A stretch of 64,000 nucleotides of DNA from Cognataquiflexum rubidum (GTDB lineage: Bacteria; Bacteroidota; Bacteroidia; Cytophagales; Cyclobacteriaceae): the NCBI RefSeq assembly GCF_022538115.1, contig NZ_JAKZAL010000015.1:62001-126000 (forward strand). The letters run 5' to 3'. Position numbers and translations under genes: made by a program. Below the pieces are notes generated by a model that did no database searches, had not been told where the DNA came from, and saw only the letters and a list, made by a program, of their open reading frames with translations. Numbering within the stretch: the stretch's first letter is position 1; each line of letters begins with the position of its first letter. Below, one piece after another: positions 60,663-64,000 of this stretch.

Positions 60663-60700
60663 GGACTAGGGTATATTTAGATATCCTGCTATTTTTCATC

Positions 60701-61279
60701 ATGGAAAACGAAATCTTGGTTCAGATCAGCCAAAAGATCAAAAGCATCAGAAAAGACAAAAATCTTACTATTCAGGAAATCGCCGAAAGGGCAGGCGTCA
60801 CAAAGGGCTTGATCTCCCAAATCGAAAATTCCAGGACGCTACCCTCCTTACTTGTCCTGATGCAGATTATCCGGGCACTTGAAGTTGACCTTAACTTCTT
60901 TTTCAATGACCTCAGTCTGGACGGCAGGGAAGCTCCTGTTTTGGTTCTCAGAAAAGAAGAGTATAGCAAATTCGAAAAAGAACCTGCCTCAGGCTATCAG
61001 TATGAGCGGATATTTACAAGAAAAATCAAATCCGGAGCAGTCGATTTTGTTTTGTTGGAAATCATTCCTGGTTCGGTCAGGAATTTTGTGACCACCGATG
61101 CGTTTGAATTCAAATATATCCTTCAGGGCACCGTCAAATACATTTTCCGGGATCAGACCGTCGAACTTTTTGAAGGAGATTCCATGCTTTTTGACGGACG
61201 ATTGGAGCACAATCCCGTCAATGAAGGAAAGGAAATAGTAAGGATGCTCGTTGTTTATTTCTTTGAAAATATGGAATAA
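60701..61279 (+). CDS. XRE-cupin transcriptional regulator
   Basis: 192 residues. Helix-turn-helix (IRKDKNLTIQEIAERAGVTKGLISQIENSRTLPSL, 15-50), then a cupin sensor domain (110-190) with FEFKYILQGTVKYIF, GDSMLFDGRLEHNPVNEG. The cupin binds a small molecule or metal. 38 bp after the FAD oxidase gene, same strand; it likely controls this operon in response to its substrate or product. Confidence 0.9.
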   Translation: MENEILVQISQKIKSIRKDKNLTIQEIAERAGVTKGLISQIENSRTLPSLLVLMQIIRALEVDLNFFFNDLSLDGREAPVLVLRKEEYSKFEKEPASGYQYERIFTRKIKSGAVDFVLLEIIPGSVRNFVTTDAFEFKYILQGTVKYIFRDQTVELFEGDSMLFDGRLEHNPVNEGKEIVRMLVVYFFENME

Positions 61280-61289
61280 GCTCCTGATT

Positions 61290-63104
61290 TTAATTTTTTA
61301 TTTGGAAAGAATCAATCAAGCCACCCTCCAGATTGTAAGTTCTAAGTTCCAAAAAATCTCCAACGACCTGAACGGTACAATAATGATGGCCTCGGAAGTT
61401 CTTGGCAGTAAACCAAGCACGCGTTGGGGCATTGTCCTCCAAGTTGCCTCCCGCTCCTCCTGCCTGCACATAGACTGTCCCTTTTTCAGAATCGACTTTA
61501 TCCCCTTTCAAAGGATGCGACCGCATATAAGTATGCAGATGTCCGAAGAAAACCATATCAACTTCATTGGCTTCAACTAGTGAAATCAAGTCTTTCAGTT
61601 GTGGATCACCCTGATTTCCGGGTTCCTTCCAGGTATTGCCATAATCATCCTCATCTGCAGAATAGGGTGCATGGTGCAGCACTACAAATTTCCACTTTGA
61701 TTCACTTTTCGCCAATTCATTTTCTAGCCAAACATATTGTTCTCCTCCTTTCTGAAGGTCTTTTCGGGTATTGCTGTTGAGCATAAAAAAGGAAGCGTCT
61801 CCGTAATCGAAACGGTAAAAGCCCTTTTGCCCGGTATGCGGATGGTATTGTTTGTACCAATGAAGGTCTCCGTCCCCATTTCCTGGCACAGTCGCAATGG
61901 GAATCCTCGCAGTTAATGCCCCTGTTCCCTGAAAATATTCCATTGTCCACTCAAACTTGGAATCTTTCCATCCTCCATCTGTCAAATCTCCCAAATGAAT
62001 CAAAAAATCAGGTCTTTCTTCCCAAAGCCGCTGTGCAACTTTGTTGTTGACCTGCGGTCTGCTTTCCGTATCGCTGATGATTCCAAAAAGAAAAGGATTG
62101 CCTTTTGGCTTCGCGGTTTGGAAAGAAAGAACCGGAGTAGATAATTTTTCTCCGATTTCAGATTCCAAGTCCAGCTTGTAAAAATAAGTCGTCCCGGGTT
62201 TCAGATTTTCTAAAATAATGGTTCTGATGAAGTCGTTTCCTGAGTCAAAATTCTTAGACATTTCCAATGGAAGTTTTTCACCATAGGTCAAAATGGCCTT
62301 GGAGGCCTGATCTGTTTCCCAAACCAATTGGGCAGCATTCTCACTGAAATCATTGAGGTACGGTCCTGCCTTAAAATGGAACTTGTCAGGATATAGCTTT
62401 CCTGCACTAATTTGATTCTCCACTTTCGAAAAAATACCGGCTATTTGCGGCTCCGAAAGCACATGGCTGAATAAGGCCACTTTCTTAAGGATATCATGGG
62501 CTTCCATATAAGGCTCCTTATCCAAAAAGGATTTTAAGACCAAAGTACTTCCCTCCAAAATTTCATCCATTTCCTTTTGCCAAACCATTTCGCCTTGTTC
62601 AAAAAGTGTGATGTTTTTCCCATCAAAGTTTAGTAAATAATGGTTCCAGTATTTTTTCCAGGGTTTGGAATTGAATCCTGATTCCTCCCAAATCCCTTTT
62701 TCCATCATGCCTGTAGTTACTTTTTTATCAAATACCGAAATAGCCAACCTTAAGTCCTCCTCTTGCCAAAATTCCCAAGAAATCCCAACCGGATTATTGA
62801 CATGGTTGAGTAACAAAAACTCCAAAGCAAATGGTTTAGAAAAATCGACAGTATGGCTTTCAAACAGCTGAAAAATGGACGAAACAGAATGATTTAGGCT
62901 GTTTGGTGAGTCAGAATAACCAGCACCAAACTTTTGAAAATCTTTCAAAAAAACGGTTTCATCAGAGGACTTTGTGGCCGCATTTCTTGGAAGGTCATAC
63001 TGATTCCAAAACCAGAATTCTTTGGGAGGTTTTGGGATGGAATCAGAGGATTGAAGTGAAGATTTTGGAAAGAGCAGTGAAAAAAGGATAAGAAAAGTCA
63101 GCAT
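61290..63104 (-). CDS. Exported purple-acid-phosphatase-like metallophosphoesterase
   Basis: 604 residues. Signal peptide (MLTFLILFSLLFPKSSLQS), a LamG-like sandwich (about 70-220, HYLLNFDGKNITLFEQGEMVWQ), a fibronectin-like purple acid phosphatase domain (LVWETDQASKAILTYG...LKPGTTYFYKLDL), then the metallophosphoesterase core (IISDTESRP, LIHLGDLTDGG, VPGNGDGD, VLHHAPYS, FFGHLHTYMRS). The usual GNHE/GNHD reads GNGD, losing a key His. Convergent with the XRE-cupin gene (10 bp apart). Rich in phosphoesterase neighbours. Confidence 0.88.
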   Translation of the reverse strand: MLTFLILFSLLFPKSSLQSSDSIPKPPKEFWFWNQYDLPRNAATKSSDETVFLKDFQKFGAGYSDSPNSLNHSVSSIFQLFESHTVDFSKPFALEFLLLNHVNNPVGISWEFWQEEDLRLAISVFDKKVTTGMMEKGIWEESGFNSKPWKKYWNHYLLNFDGKNITLFEQGEMVWQKEMDEILEGSTLVLKSFLDKEPYMEAHDILKKVALFSHVLSEPQIAGIFSKVENQISAGKLYPDKFHFKAGPYLNDFSENAAQLVWETDQASKAILTYGEKLPLEMSKNFDSGNDFIRTIILENLKPGTTYFYKLDLESEIGEKLSTPVLSFQTAKPKGNPFLFGIISDTESRPQVNNKVAQRLWEERPDFLIHLGDLTDGGWKDSKFEWTMEYFQGTGALTARIPIATVPGNGDGDLHWYKQYHPHTGQKGFYRFDYGDASFFMLNSNTRKDLQKGGEQYVWLENELAKSESKWKFVVLHHAPYSADEDDYGNTWKEPGNQGDPQLKDLISLVEANEVDMVFFGHLHTYMRSHPLKGDKVDSEKGTVYVQAGGAGGNLEDNAPTRAWFTAKNFRGHHYCTVQVVGDFLELRTYNLEGGLIDSFQIKN

Positions 63105-63200
63105 TGGAACCGGAATTTTTGTTTACCAATACTAAACAGAAGAAAAATGAAAGAGATGAAGAGGGTGTTAAGAAACTGATAAATAATCATCAATAGAAAA

Positions 63201-63238
63201 AGCCATAACTGAAAGTTTTCCGACTTTCAATTATGGCT
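63201..63238 (-). terminator. Terminator of the SIMPL gene
   Basis: AGCCATAA c TGAAAGT / ACTTTCA a TTATGGCT, 15 pairs with one mismatch, 6-nt loop, T run on the minus strand, 25 bp beyond the stop at 63263. Confidence 0.8.
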
Positions 63239-63262
63239 ATCAATAAATGTTTTACTTGTTTA

Positions 63263-63973
63263 TTATCTGGAAAAAGTAAACGAAACCATTACCCTGTCAG
63301 TAAGTTTTTGTTCTTCTGGGCTGAATGTCGGTTCCTGATAGGATTCAGACATGTCCATGGACATCATCGCTTTTGCATTTCTCATGACCGTCATAATGAC
63401 GTTTCCTGAAGAATAAGAAACCCTATGAACTTGGAGTTTGGACAATCCCAAGGACTTGGCGATCACTTCAGCTTTTGTTTTGGCATCTGCTATCGCCAAT
63501 TCAAGCAACTTGGAAGAAGATGATTTTCTCAGCGCATCAGATACGTTGAATTGCATGTTGTAGGTCATGTCTGTGGTCTGATGGAGCGCTTCGGTGATTT
63601 TGATCAGATTTTGATCGGCAACTTTCACTTTTACTTTGATGGTCTGTGATGCTACGTACCCGCTGTCTTTAGAGGAATTATTACGGTAAATTCGGTTTAT
63701 ATTCACATAATAATTGTCAACAGTAAAGGTATATCCATCGACCCTAGTCTTTTTCAGCGCATCCTCGATGGATTTTGTTTTCTTGTTCAAGGCATTTGTC
63801 GCATCAGCCACTTTCAATGCTTTCTCTGATAAGGTGAGGTAAATCAATGCTTCGTCAGGCATGATTCCCAATTCACTTGTACCTTCAACTTCAATCAAAG
63901 GGATATTATTTTCTTGAGCGAAAGCAGATCCCAACAGGAATAAAAACGGCAATGCAAATAGTAGCTTTTTCAT
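63263..63973 (-). CDS. SIMPL-domain (DUF541) exported protein
   Basis: 236 residues: signal peptide (MKKLLFALPFLFLLGSAFAQ) and SIMPL domain with IEVEGTSELGIMPDEALIYLTL, YTFTVDNYYVNINRIYRN, VASQTIKVKV, LELAIADAKTKAEVIAKSLGLSKLQVHRVSYSS. Related proteins form oligomeric periplasmic or outer-membrane rings and have been linked to stress; function is not defined. Only 27 bp of upstream sequence lies in the window. Confidence 0.9.
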   Translation of the reverse strand: MKKLLFALPFLFLLGSAFAQENNIPLIEVEGTSELGIMPDEALIYLTLSEKALKVADATNALNKKTKSIEDALKKTRVDGYTFTVDNYYVNINRIYRNNSSKDSGYVASQTIKVKVKVADQNLIKITEALHQTTDMTYNMQFNVSDALRKSSSSKLLELAIADAKTKAEVIAKSLGLSKLQVHRVSYSSGNVIMTVMRNAKAMMSMDMSESYQEPTFSPEEQKLTDRVMVSFTFSR

Positions 63974-64000
63974 AATATTGGTTTTTAAGTCTTGTACGGA

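Overview
The window reads as a chromosome segment from a Bacteroidota bacterium, most likely order Cytophagales, family Cyclobacteriaceae (Algoriphagus/Aquiflexum-like). That placement is inferred from gene families, not from a marker gene. The signs are a SusC/SusD pair, many PorT-like outer-membrane barrels, a short-form MenE, DUF2141, DUF5690 and DUF2306 proteins, moderately AT-rich DNA, and several promoters of the Bacteroidetes TAnnTTTG type. No rRNA, tRNA, CRISPR array, intact insertion sequence or prophage was seen.

Layout. 1-5.3 kb: a truncated glucose/sorbosone dehydrogenase lipoprotein, a PorT-like barrel, an MsrA-MsrB fusion lipoprotein, and two small membrane-protein genes interleaved with three copies of a hairpin-rich repeat of about 200-260 bp. 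5.4-9.5 kb: a penicillin-acylase-family hydrolase overlapping a glycoamylase-like (PF10091/GH144-type) lipoprotein. 9.6-13 kb: rhodanese, sterol-desaturase-like membrane oxygenase, methyltransferase, universal stress protein. 13.1-18.6 kb: menB with a coupled hydrolase, divergent menE, DUF2141, an ATP-grasp protein and an orphan. 19-27 kb: PEP synthase, a 23S rRNA pseudouridine synthase, an OmpA lipoprotein, a LexA/CI-like self-cleaving regulator with candidate operators, and Tex. 27.2-31 kb: a duplicated barrel/TlpA-thioredoxin module. 31.5-37.8 kb: an AraC regulator, DUF2306, then an amine oxidase, nitrilase and C69 dipeptidase group. 37.9-40.9 kb: MlaEFD-type lipid ABC genes and a single-domain response regulator. 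41.4-45.7 kb: YciI, a sugar porter with fructokinase, and a DbpA-like helicase.

The most interesting part is 46.4-63.1 kb, which looks like an organophosphorus utilisation locus. SusC and SusD are followed by a Tat-exported phosphocholine-type phospholipase C, an alkaline-phosphatase-superfamily enzyme and a lipoprotein metallophosphatase, the last three joined by ATGA overlaps. Next come a PhnZ-like HD mixed-valent di-iron oxygenase and, divergently, a PhnX-like (phosphonatase-type) HAD hydrolase, a DUF5690 transporter, a TIGR03364-type FAD oxidoreductase and an XRE-cupin regulator. A second exported metallophosphoesterase lies convergently. The proposed logic is capture and hydrolysis of phospho- or phosphonolipid head groups at the cell surface, import, then oxidative and hydrolytic C-P bond cleavage. 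Each family assignment is fairly firm. That the genes act together on one substrate class is inference.
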